Positions 53,250 through 61,209 of a stretch of DNA of 64,000 bases are shown in pieces. The stretch's first letter is position 1. Every line of letters starts with the position of its first letter. Below the pieces are notes generated by a model, which ran no database searches, was not told the origin of the DNA, and saw nothing but the letters and a program-made list of their open reading frames with translations. Source of the DNA: Bombella favorum (GTDB taxonomy: Bacteria > Pseudomonadota > Alphaproteobacteria > Acetobacterales > Acetobacteraceae); the NCBI RefSeq assembly GCF_014048475.1, contig NZ_NWUS01000001.1, forward strand, positions 186,001 through 250,000, in the 5' to 3' direction. Made by a program: the position numbers and the translations under genes.

Positions 53250-53294
53250 TGAACCCCGTTTGGACTGTAACGATGGAGGAGTTGAGAGTGGTGA

Positions 53295-53951
53295 TCAGGC
53301 CTTGCTGACGAGCTCGGCGAATTTTTCTACAGTTTCGGGGTCTTGAGCGAAGGGCGTATTATTGAAGCGGAAATACGGTGTGCCCTTGATGTCGTAGGTC
53401 TGCCCGTCCTGCTGGGTTAGCTGGTATAGTTCCTGCCCGAATGTCATGTCTTTGCTGATCTTATCAAACTCATTAGGGGCAATACCGGCGAGGGCAGCTT
53501 CTTGCTTGAGATGAGCAATCGGGTCCCCACCAGAGAAGGCCCATTGCATCTGGCGGGAGAAGAGGGAGCTTATGAAGGGCAGATAACGTTCCTCCGGCAA
53601 GGTGCGTGCGACCATAGCGGCAATCATGGCTACTTGATCCAGCGGGAAGTCATGGAACTGGTAGCGGATCTTTCCAGTATCAATGAACTGTTCCTTGACC
53701 TTGGGGAAGACATCTGTCGCAAAATGAGCGCAATGGGTGCAGGTCAGGGAGAACCATTCCTGGACTAGTACAGGAGCCTTAGCATCGCCGATGATGCGGG
53801 GGGCAAGGCGGGGGTCTTTTGGTGCCGGGGTAGGTGTCTGTGCCAGAGCGGGACGCTGTGCGATGAAGCTGCCAGCTGTTAGGCCAGTTGCCAGCAAGGC
53901 GGGGCCACTAGCCAGAAAATGACGGCGTGAAAGTGAATGGCGAGCGGTCAT
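53295..53951 (-). CDS. DsbA-family periplasmic thiol-disulfide protein
   Basis: A 218-residue thioredoxin-fold protein with a twin-arginine signal: LSRRHFLASG (residues 7-16), a hydrophobic segment and cleavage near ALAQ. The redox motif is CTHC (Cys71, Cys74; SLTCTHCAHF), with a cis-Pro loop in KGTPYFRF near 190. Related proteins oxidise or reshuffle disulfides in secreted proteins. The product resembles the DsbA/BdbD group with the 'thioredoxin_4' domain. It shares the smc direction and lies 86 bp from the CBS protein gene. Confidence 0.87.
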   Translation of the reverse strand: MTARHSLSRRHFLASGPALLATGLTAGSFIAQRPALAQTPTPAPKDPRLAPRIIGDAKAPVLVQEWFSLTCTHCAHFATDVFPKVKEQFIDTGKIRYQFHDFPLDQVAMIAAMVARTLPEERYLPFISSLFSRQMQWAFSGGDPIAHLKQEAALAGIAPNEFDKISKDMTFGQELYQLTQQDGQTYDIKGTPYFRFNNTPFAQDPETVEKFAELVSKA

Positions 53952-54037
53952 GACGGCTCCTTTCTTCTGGAAGAGGGGGATGATAAAGGATCGATTAACG
54001 GTTTATCTTGCCATGAACGGTAAGAGAGGTCGTACCG

Positions 54038-54922
54038 TCAAGAGGATGGATCAGAAGGTATCGTCTGTCCTTCGGTTATTTCCGGCTGACGCCGAAGATG
54101 AGCAGGTACCCGCATTCGCAAGGTCAGTATGTGCCGGGCATCGGAATCAATAACCCGGAACTCTAACCCGCTGGGATGAACCAGAACCTCATCACGGGCG
54201 GGGACATGTTCAGCTAGATGAAAGACAAGGCCGCCAACGGTTTCGATCTCTGCTTCTCGTTCTTCTCGTGTCAGGACAGGGCCGAGGCGCTCTTCCAGTT
54301 CTTTAACTGGCAGGCGAGCGTCAAGGTCAATCGTGCCATCAGGACGGTTGAACCACGGGGTCGTGACCGGTTCGTCATGTTCGTCTGATATGTCGCCGAC
54401 AATAGTTTCGATAAGGTCTTCAATGGTGACGAGACCGTCAATACTACCATATTCATCGATGACGAGCGCCATATGGGTACGGCGTTGGCGCATTTGGAGC
54501 TGCAGGTCCAGCACTGGGATGCTGGGGGCAACAAGCAAGGGCTGACGGAGGAGGGAGCGTAGATTGAAGGGCTCTTCTGTACCGATATGGGCGACAAGAT
54601 CCTTGACGTGGATCATCCCGATGATGTCGTCTAGCTCCTTATGATAAACAGGCATACGGGAGTGATTTTCCTCCCGCATCAGGCCTAGTGCTTCGTCAAA
54701 GGAGAGATCATCCGGCATGGCGATAATGTCGGCACGAGGGACCATGACGTCATCCGCCGTGATGGTGCGCAGGCGCAGCACATTCATGATAAGTGCCCGT
54801 TCTTGCCTGTCCAGCTCGGGAGCGTCAGGATTTGTCTTCCCCAGACTGGCGGCTTCCCGGACGAGGTCAGCAATATGCTGCCTTATGGTCTTTGTGCGTG
54901 CCTTGCGGTGGAAAAGTTTCAT
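54038..54922 (-). CDS. CBS-pair hemolysin-like protein, CorC/TlyC family
   Basis: A 294-residue cytoplasmic protein with two CBS domains: VMVPRADIIAMPDDLSFDEAL near 59-79 and LVIDEYGSIDGLVTIEDLIETIVGDISDEHDE near 154-185. A C-terminal CorC_HlyC domain follows (LEERLGPVLTREEREAEIETVGGLV and the GLEFRVIDSDARHI stretch). The position next to ybeY and phoH is classical; the apolipoprotein N-acyltransferase gene lnt, usually following corC, is not there. A role in magnesium/cobalt efflux is known for E. coli CorC; direct evidence is lacking here. Confidence 0.9.
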   Translation of the reverse strand: MKLFHRKARTKTIRQHIADLVREAASLGKTNPDAPELDRQERALIMNVLRLRTITADDVMVPRADIIAMPDDLSFDEALGLMREENHSRMPVYHKELDDIIGMIHVKDLVAHIGTEEPFNLRSLLRQPLLVAPSIPVLDLQLQMRQRRTHMALVIDEYGSIDGLVTIEDLIETIVGDISDEHDEPVTTPWFNRPDGTIDLDARLPVKELEERLGPVLTREEREAEIETVGGLVFHLAEHVPARDEVLVHPSGLEFRVIDSDARHILTLRMRVPAHLRRQPEITEGQTIPSDPSS

Positions 54923-54981
54923 CGGGTGCGGAATGTTCCTGTTTACGGACGGGGAAAGAGAATGAGGTAATACCGGATGGT

Positions 54982-55473
54982 TCAGCTGTTTGGATAGATA
55001 CGTGGCTTCCAGGGGTCGCCAAAGCCCATCCGTCTAAGAATGAAGGTTTCTAGCCCTTCCATCTGTCGGGCTTCACCCGGATGATGGTGGTCATACCCGG
55101 CTAGATGGAGGAGGCCGTGCACGGTCAGATGGACCGTGTGAGCCCGAAGGGTCTTTCGAGCCTGTAGGGCTTCCCGGTGCATGGTCTCGTAGGCAAGGAT
55201 GATGTCCCCGCCCAGCATGGGGGCTGGCGGCTCGAAGGTTAGAACATTGGTCGGTTTGTTTTTGCCCCGAAACTGGGCATTAAGCTGCCGGATATGGCGG
55301 TCATCTGCGAAGACGAAAGAAGGGCCCGGCCTGTCTCCAGGGAAGATGTTTCCATGACGCTGGGCCATCTGGCAGGCTCGCTGGACGAGCTGTTCTACAT
55401 TGCCCAAAGCTGCACGCCAGCGTGGATCGGCGATCAGGACCTCAGCGTGGGGAGCGGTAGGGCGTTTCATCAT
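54982..55473 (-). CDS. ybeY: Endoribonuclease YbeY (rRNA maturation)
   Basis: A zinc-dependent single-strand endoribonuclease in 16S rRNA 3' maturation and quality control. The 163-residue protein has the metal motif HGLLHLAGYDH at 119-129 and NVLTFEPPAP near 76-85. ATG 55473 and 55470 both fit (MMKRPTAP); longer upstream readings lie inside phoH in another frame. The gene overlaps phoH by 32 bp. The order phoH-ybeY-corC is conserved across proteobacteria. Confidence 0.92.
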   Translation of the reverse strand: MMKRPTAPHAEVLIADPRWRAALGNVEQLVQRACQMAQRHGNIFPGDRPGPSFVFADDRHIRQLNAQFRGKNKPTNVLTFEPPAPMLGGDIILAYETMHREALQARKTLRAHTVHLTVHGLLHLAGYDHHHPGEARQMEGLETFILRRMGFGDPWKPRIYPNS

Positions 55474-56545
55474 GTGTCCGGTAAGAATGGTAGGGCTCGG
55501 ATGCTGTGTCGGCACTCTGCTGATCGTAAGCTTCGACGATGCGGGCGACAAGAGGGTGACGGACAACGTCAGCCGCCGTAAGCGGGCAGACAGCAATGCC
55601 TTTAACACCTTCCAGCGTTGCTACGGCATCTCGTAGGCCGGATGTGACCCCACGGGGCAGGTCAATTTGGCTGAGGTCGCCCGTAATAGCCATGCGTGTA
55701 CCAGACCCCATGCGGGTCAGAAACATTTTCATCTGGGCGGGGGTGGTATTTTGAGCTTCGTCAAGGATGACATAGGCATGAGCCAGCGTCCGCCCTCGCA
55801 TGAAAGCAAGTGGGGCGACTTCAATTTCTCCACTGGCCATGCGGCGCGAGACCTGATCGCCGGGCATCATGTCATGGAGGGCATCATAGAGGGGCCGTAG
55901 ATAGGGGTCGATTTTCTCTCTCATATCGCCGGGCAGGAATCCCAGCCGCTCCCCAGCTTCAACAGCGGGGCGGGAGAGAATAATACGGTCCACCTGTCCC
56001 GCCTGAAACATGGCTACAGCCTGTGCAACGGCCAGATAGGTCTTACCTGTTCCCGCTGGTCCAAGACCAAAGACAAGCTCCTTTCTGGCTAGTGCGCTCA
56101 TATAAGCACTCTGCCCAGGGGAGCGGGGAGCGATGACGCCACGCTTGGTTTGTATCTGCGGAAGGTTGTCCAGTGAAGAAGCATCCATAGGTGGGGCTGT
56201 TCCTTCTGTGGAAGAGCGATGTGCAACACGCCGGTGGGATGGCAGAGCTGTCAGCCTTATGACACCATCAACCTGATCGCCATCCAGAATCACACCCCGG
56301 CCGACCTGTTGGTAGAGGGCATGGAGGACAGCCTGCGCCCGATTGACGGCCTCCGTCTCTCCGGAAATGGCTACACGATTACCCCGGCAGACCAACCTTG
56401 CCCCGGTTCCCTGTTCTAGGCGGATAAGGTGGCGGTCATGATCGCCGAGGACTTTCTGCAGACGATGATTATCCTCAAAGCGCAGGGTTGTCGTGCGGTG
56501 TCCTTCCTGACCGGAAGAGAAGGAAGCTGATGCAGAACGGCTCAA
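55442..56545 (-). CDS. phoH: PhoH-like ATPase (YbeZ)
   Basis: A 367-residue cytoplasmic ATPase, probably acting with YbeY in RNA processing. The P-loop is [14 protein letters not shown] (around 160-173), [39 protein letters not shown] follows, and Walker B is VILDEAQNT. The start is a TTG in a TTGA overlap with the miaB stop; AGGAAGG lies about nine bases upstream. N-terminal [14 protein letters not shown] is typical. It precedes ybeY by overlap. Confidence 0.92.
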   Translation of the reverse strand: MSRSASASFSSGQEGHRTTTLRFEDNHRLQKVLGDHDRHLIRLEQGTGARLVCRGNRVAISGETEAVNRAQAVLHALYQQVGRGVILDGDQVDGVIRLTALPSHRRVAHRSSTEGTAPPMDASSLDNLPQIQTKRGVIAPRSPGQSAYMSALARKELVFGLGPAGTGKTYLAVAQAVAMFQAGQVDRIILSRPAVEAGERLGFLPGDMREKIDPYLRPLYDALHDMMPGDQVSRRMASGEIEVAPLAFMRGRTLAHAYVILDEAQNTTPAQMKMFLTRMGSGTRMAITGDLSQIDLPRGVTSGLRDAVATLEGVKGIAVCPLTAADVVRHPLVARIVEAYDQQSADTASEPYHSYRTHDETPYRSPR

Positions 56546-57927
56546 ATGGCTGTGCCTTCCTGTTCATGGAGGTGACCACCAAGGGAGTTGGTGAAAGGAG
56601 CTGTAATACGAACCTTGACGATCTGCCCGATCTGGGATGGGTCACCTTCGAAATGGACGGGCTGGAGATAGGGGGACCGTCCATTTAACTGACCCGGCTT
56701 ACGCCCGAGCCCAGTGACAAGAACATCCTGAACCGTGCCAACAAGAGACGCATTGAATGCGTCCTGTTGTTCTCGCAGAAGAGCCTGCAGGGCTGCAAGC
56801 CGTTTTTCTTTCACATCCTCAGCAACTTGAAAAGGCTGTCCGGCTGCAGGGGTGCCGGGGCGCTGGGAGTATTTGAAGCTATAAGCACTGGCGAATCGTA
56901 CATCGCGCACCAGCTGCATGGTGGCTTCAAAATCTTCGTCTGTTTCACCGGGATGGCCGACAATGAAGTCGGATGTCAGAGCGATGTCTGGGCGGGCTTG
57001 TCGGAGGCGGCTGATAATTTCCCGGTATTCATCAGCCGTATGACCTCGGTTCATGGCCTTCAATACTTTGTCTGATCCGCTCTGGACCGGTAGATGAAGG
57101 TACGGCATGAAAATAGGATTATCCCGGTGAGCATCAATCAGGGCCTGTTCCATGTCTCGTGGGTGGGATGTGATGTAACGCAGGCGTTTGAGAGCCGGAA
57201 TCTTTTCGTGCAGGAGAGAGGCCAGCTCTGGTAGGGAGGCGGTTCCGCCATTCCAGTCACCATGAAAGGCATTCACATTCTGCCCTAGTAGGGTGATTTC
57301 TTTGACGCCACTGGCAACAAGCCGTTCAGCTTCTGCCAGAATGGAAGCCACGGGACGGCTTGTTTCAGCACCTCGTGTGTAGGGGACCACGCAGAAGGAG
57401 CAGAATTTGTCACAACCTTCCTGAATGGTGAGAAAGGCCGTTAGATTGCCTTCATTTTGCGGTGCAGCTTCTTCCGGGAGAAGGTCGAACTTGGATTCAA
57501 CAGGAAAGTCCGTGTCAATTACGCTGCCACCGGCACGGGCAATGCGGGCTACCATCTCGGGTAGGCGATGGTAGGTCTGCGGGCCGAGGACGAGGTCCAC
57601 GTAAGGGGCACGGGCCAGCAGTTCCTTACCTTCCGCCTGTGCCACGCAGCCTGCTACGGCGATGAGGGTTTCCTTGCCTTCCAGCTTTCGGGCTTCACGG
57701 ATCTGGCGTAGCCGCCCCAGTTCGGAGAAGACCTTTTCCGCAGCTCGCTCACGAATGTGGCAGGTATTGAGGATGATCATGTCCGCATTATCTGGCAGGT
57801 CTACCGGGCTGTACCCAAGTGGTCGCAGAACATCTGCCATACGGGCACTGTCATAGACATTCATCTGACATCCCCATGTGATGATGTGCAGGCCTCGTGA
57901 TGGGGAGTTGGAAAGCTGTTCTGGCAT
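56542..57927 (-). CDS. miaB: tRNA-2-methylthio-N6-dimethylallyladenosine synthase
   Basis: MiaB methylthiolates A37 of tRNAs using radical SAM chemistry. The 461 residues carry the N-terminal UPF0004 cysteines Cys20, Cys56 and Cys94, the radical SAM cysteines Cys172, Cys176 and Cys179 in GCDKFCSFC, and a C-terminal TRAM domain ([17 protein letters not shown] near 413-429). The start codon at 57927 is ATG. It is upstream of phoH with a 4-bp overlap, so translational coupling is probable. Confidence 0.95.
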   Translation of the reverse strand: MPEQLSNSPSRGLHIITWGCQMNVYDSARMADVLRPLGYSPVDLPDNADMIILNTCHIRERAAEKVFSELGRLRQIREARKLEGKETLIAVAGCVAQAEGKELLARAPYVDLVLGPQTYHRLPEMVARIARAGGSVIDTDFPVESKFDLLPEEAAPQNEGNLTAFLTIQEGCDKFCSFCVVPYTRGAETSRPVASILAEAERLVASGVKEITLLGQNVNAFHGDWNGGTASLPELASLLHEKIPALKRLRYITSHPRDMEQALIDAHRDNPIFMPYLHLPVQSGSDKVLKAMNRGHTADEYREIISRLRQARPDIALTSDFIVGHPGETDEDFEATMQLVRDVRFASAYSFKYSQRPGTPAAGQPFQVAEDVKEKRLAALQALLREQQDAFNASLVGTVQDVLVTGLGRKPGQLNGRSPYLQPVHFEGDPSQIGQIVKVRITAPFTNSLGGHLHEQEGTAI

Positions 57928-57983
57928 GAATGATAGTCGCTGTCTGTTCGTGAATCGGCGGGCTTATAAAAGGAAAGGGCAGG

Positions 57984-58934
57984 TCATGAGAGGGCAGTAT
58001 CCTGCGGCCGGTTCTGCCGTAGCTCTTCACTGCCTTGTTCAATGGCGGCCCGGGCAGCATTGGAGAGTGCTTTGCGGGATGGATAGTCCTCTGGTTTGAT
58101 AGGCGGATGGAACATAACCGTAGCCCGCATGGAACGCCATTTACCAAGGCCCATCAGATGCGGGCCGAAATCCATGTCACCAAACCATGAAAAGACGAAA
58201 GAACGTCGATGCCGCCCAACAGGCAGCCCCTCTAGCCGGTCATAGGTAACTGTGACGGGCTGGATGATGCAGGATGGGTGATCATCAGCCTTTGGTTCAC
58301 CAGGGCGGCGAACAGGTTTTGCAATAGCAAAGAGTGATGACATGAAGGGAAGAAGACCATTGCCCTTGGAAGTTGTACCTTCTGGGAAAAAGGCGATGTC
58401 ATACCCTTTGCGAAGCTGGTTGATAACGTTTTCGACATCCTGACCCGCTTCCTGCCGGTTGCGGTTGATGTAGATAGTCCGTCCCAGAAAGGTCAGATAA
58501 CCAATGACTGGCCAATGGCGGACTTCCTGCTTGGCAATGAAGAAGGCTGGAAGCACTTTACCCAGTACCAGCACATCCAGCCATGAGCTATGATTGGCGA
58601 CATAGATGACCCGTCGTTTATCCGCACGGGGGGTAAGAGAGCCTGCTCGCTCTCCGAGCGTGCGGACCTCCATATTGAGGATGCGACAAGCTACGCTCCA
58701 GAAAAAGAGCGGGAAACGGCGGAACATCTTGCCCGGCATAAGTAGGCACGAGCCCTGCCCAACACATCCGGCTGCAGCCCAGCCCAGCAGGGCACCAGCC
58801 CGCAAGCGGGCCCTCAGGCGGTCCATGAATGTGTCCTGCAAGGCACGGCTTTCTTCCGCAAAGAGACGATCCGGGTCAAAAACAGGCCGCTGGCTGTTTC
58901 GTTTTCTGGTTGAATGAGGCTCTGCAACAGACAT
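57984..58934 (-). CDS. plsC: 1-acyl-sn-glycerol-3-phosphate acyltransferase
   Basis: PlsC acylates lysophosphatidic acid to phosphatidic acid in membrane phospholipid synthesis. The 316-residue product carries the NHSSWLD motif (His115-x4-Asp120) and FPEGTTS (183-189), the two hallmark acyltransferase motifs. A hydrophobic stretch near 47-85 anchors it to the inner membrane. It shares the minus-strand gene order plsC-miaB-phoH. Specificity could also include ornithine lipid or another lysolipid, because Acetobacteraceae have several such genes. Confidence 0.9.
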   Translation of the reverse strand: MSVAEPHSTRKRNSQRPVFDPDRLFAEESRALQDTFMDRLRARLRAGALLGWAAAGCVGQGSCLLMPGKMFRRFPLFFWSVACRILNMEVRTLGERAGSLTPRADKRRVIYVANHSSWLDVLVLGKVLPAFFIAKQEVRHWPVIGYLTFLGRTIYINRNRQEAGQDVENVINQLRKGYDIAFFPEGTTSKGNGLLPFMSSLFAIAKPVRRPGEPKADDHPSCIIQPVTVTYDRLEGLPVGRHRRSFVFSWFGDMDFGPHLMGLGKWRSMRATVMFHPPIKPEDYPSRKALSNAARAAIEQGSEELRQNRPQDTALS

Positions 58935-59112
58935 AGTCGTCTAGATAGGCATTTTATGGAGGAGAGACAATCTTTATCAGCAGGATAGAATGATCTTCTT
59001 GTTTAGGTAGAGTGAGGAATAGCTTGAGATGACAGAACAGAAACTTTTTAAAGACAAAACTGTCTGTCATAAGGAGCCGGATGGCCGGAGCTAGGCTGAA
59101 CCAGCGGGGAAA

Positions 59113-61209
59113 ATGGCGAGTAATCGTTTGATAGGCAGGATGGGAAAACAGGCAGAACGCATTGTAACGCTACTACTATGCGTGGGGCTGGTGGGATGGG
59201 AGACCATGCCGGTATGGGGCGAGGATAGCATGCCCGTTGTGCATGAGCTCGTACGGCATCCTTTGCCTTACACCACTATGGTCGTGCCGACGGCGGACAA
59301 GGATGTCACATCTGGTATGGCGGCGGCGTCCCAGCTAGTGAGCCTTCAGGCGACCAGAAATGTTGGTCCATATGCGCTTGCTGGCCGCATACGGGAAGAT
59401 TACGAGCGATTGCAGGGGGCGTTGCAGTCTCGTGGCTATTACGGTGGCCACGTGACTGTTACGGTGCAAGCTGAAGGTAAGACCATTGATGGCCATGCTC
59501 CAGACCTTGCCGGTTTTCTGTCCTCAATACGTTCTGGTGAAACGGTAACCATCCGTCTTGGTGCCGTGTTGGGGGAGCAGTTTACTGTCGGGCAGATCAT
59601 TGTTGTTGAGGATGATGAGGGGGACGGCAAGGAGGTGGCTGCTGGGGAGAAACAGCAGAGTCATGTACCGGCTGTCCGCAAGGTTCTAACCCTTTCGAAA
59701 GGGGAGCGTGACAGTCTGGGGATGGAGAGCGGTGCTCCCGCTGTGGCGGCGGACGTGCTGGCTATACAGGGCCGGTTGTTGGGTTATCTTCAGGAAGAAG
59801 GATACGGCCTATCCAGTGTGCAAGCTCCTCAAGCCATTCTGCATCCAGAGCGGAAGCAGATTGATGTGCAGATCAGGATGAAGCGTGGGCCAAAGCTGGT
59901 TATTGGCCCTATGGCTCTCAACGGATTGAAACGGGTCAAGCCGGATTATATCCGGCGGCGTATATTGTTGAGGGAAGGGCAGCTGTATCAGCCTTCTGTT
60001 TTGGAACAGGCAAGGCTTGATCTGGGCAGTACTGGCTTGTTTGCCTCGGTCGTGCAGAGGAATGGCGATAAGGTGCTGCCGCTGTCGGAACAGAAGGTGC
60101 CTCCCCAGAGGGAGCGGACAACCCACAAGAAAGTGGCGACGCAGCACTCTCCTGCCGGGGTGGATGGGGCTTTGCCGATTGATTTTGATTTTACTGAGGG
60201 TAAGCGTCATCGCCTGACAGGTGATGTTGGGTATTCAACCGATCTGGGTGGTCGTGCCGGTGTTTCATGGCTGCATAGAAATTTGCTGGGGCGGGGTGAG
60301 CAGCTGCGTGTTGCGGCCATGGCTACGGGGCTGGGAGGAACGGCGCAGCAGGGGCTTGGTTATGATGGTTATGTGGATTTCATGAAGCCGGATTTTCTAC
60401 AGCGTAGCCAGGTGCTTGACCTCCGGGTCGAGGCGATCCGTCAGCTTCTCTATTCTTACCGGCAGACAGCTCTTCTAGTTCAGGGGCGTGTTGAGCGTCC
60501 ACTATGGAAAGATTTTTCTGGAAGTGCCGGGGTTACGCTGGAGCAGGAACATATTCGCCAGTTCGGTAGAAGGGCGGATTATTTCATCGCTTCTATTCCG
60601 GTGAAGCTGGATTATGATGGTACTCACCGCTCCAATCCTATCGAACCGGCAACGCATGGTCTGCGTGTGTCGTTGGGGGTGACGCCTTCCATTTCCATGG
60701 AGCATCAGACATCCTTCTTTATTCCCATGAATATGCAGGCCTCCACTTATTTCGATCTGACACATGTGGGCCTAACAAAACCGGGCAATAGTATCATTGC
60801 CGTGCGTGTCATGGTGGGGTCTATTCAGGGGGCGAGCACTTGGAATCTACCACCGGATCAGCGTCTGTATGCTGGTGGTCCGGGCTCTATTCGTGGCTTT
60901 CGTTATCAGGGTGTCGGGCCACAATATGGCACGACCAAATATGCCATTGGTGGAACAAGTATGGATGCTGGGACTGTCGAGTTCCGCCAGCGTTTGCCCA
61001 AAAATTTTGGACTGGCGGCTTTTGCGGATGCTGGTCAGGTTAGTGGCAATTCCATACCCGGGCATGGAAAACTGCGTGTCGGCTGTGGTGGTGGTATCCG
61101 CTATTTCACGCCGATCGGACCGGTCCGTGTGGATGTAGCTGTGCCGATCAACAGGCCGCATCGTGGGGATAAATGGGAGCTTTATTTGGGGCTGGGGGAG
61201 ACTTTCTGA
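59113..61209 (+). CDS. tamA: Autotransporter assembly complex outer-membrane protein TamA (BamA/Omp85 family)
   Basis: TamA is an outer-membrane beta-barrel with POTRA domains that works with TamB. The 698-residue protein has a signal (RIVTLLLCVGLVGW then PVWGED near 39), POTRA-like segments (RIREDYERLQGALQSRGYYGGHVTV near 93-117, GPMALNGLKRVKPDYIRRRILLREGQLY near 267-294) and a C-terminal barrel with RGFRYQGVGPQYG and QRLPKNFGLAAFADAG. The final residue is phenylalanine (LGLGETF), typical of Omp85 proteins. A GGGGAAA site precedes the ATG. A low-complexity acidic insert (DDEGDGKEVAAGEKQQ) lies near 172-187. The stop shares a base with the tamB start. Confidence 0.9.
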   Translation: MASNRLIGRMGKQAERIVTLLLCVGLVGWETMPVWGEDSMPVVHELVRHPLPYTTMVVPTADKDVTSGMAAASQLVSLQATRNVGPYALAGRIREDYERLQGALQSRGYYGGHVTVTVQAEGKTIDGHAPDLAGFLSSIRSGETVTIRLGAVLGEQFTVGQIIVVEDDEGDGKEVAAGEKQQSHVPAVRKVLTLSKGERDSLGMESGAPAVAADVLAIQGRLLGYLQEEGYGLSSVQAPQAILHPERKQIDVQIRMKRGPKLVIGPMALNGLKRVKPDYIRRRILLREGQLYQPSVLEQARLDLGSTGLFASVVQRNGDKVLPLSEQKVPPQRERTTHKKVATQHSPAGVDGALPIDFDFTEGKRHRLTGDVGYSTDLGGRAGVSWLHRNLLGRGEQLRVAAMATGLGGTAQQGLGYDGYVDFMKPDFLQRSQVLDLRVEAIRQLLYSYRQTALLVQGRVERPLWKDFSGSAGVTLEQEHIRQFGRRADYFIASIPVKLDYDGTHRSNPIEPATHGLRVSLGVTPSISMEHQTSFFIPMNMQASTYFDLTHVGLTKPGNSIIAVRVMVGSIQGASTWNLPPDQRLYAGGPGSIRGFRYQGVGPQYGTTKYAIGGTSMDAGTVEFRQRLPKNFGLAAFADAGQVSGNSIPGHGKLRVGCGGGIRYFTPIGPVRVDVAVPINRPHRGDKWELYLGLGETF

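Noticed and set aside
59029-59094. A 21-codon frame in the plsC-tamA gap
   Set aside because: Very short, with no conserved character.
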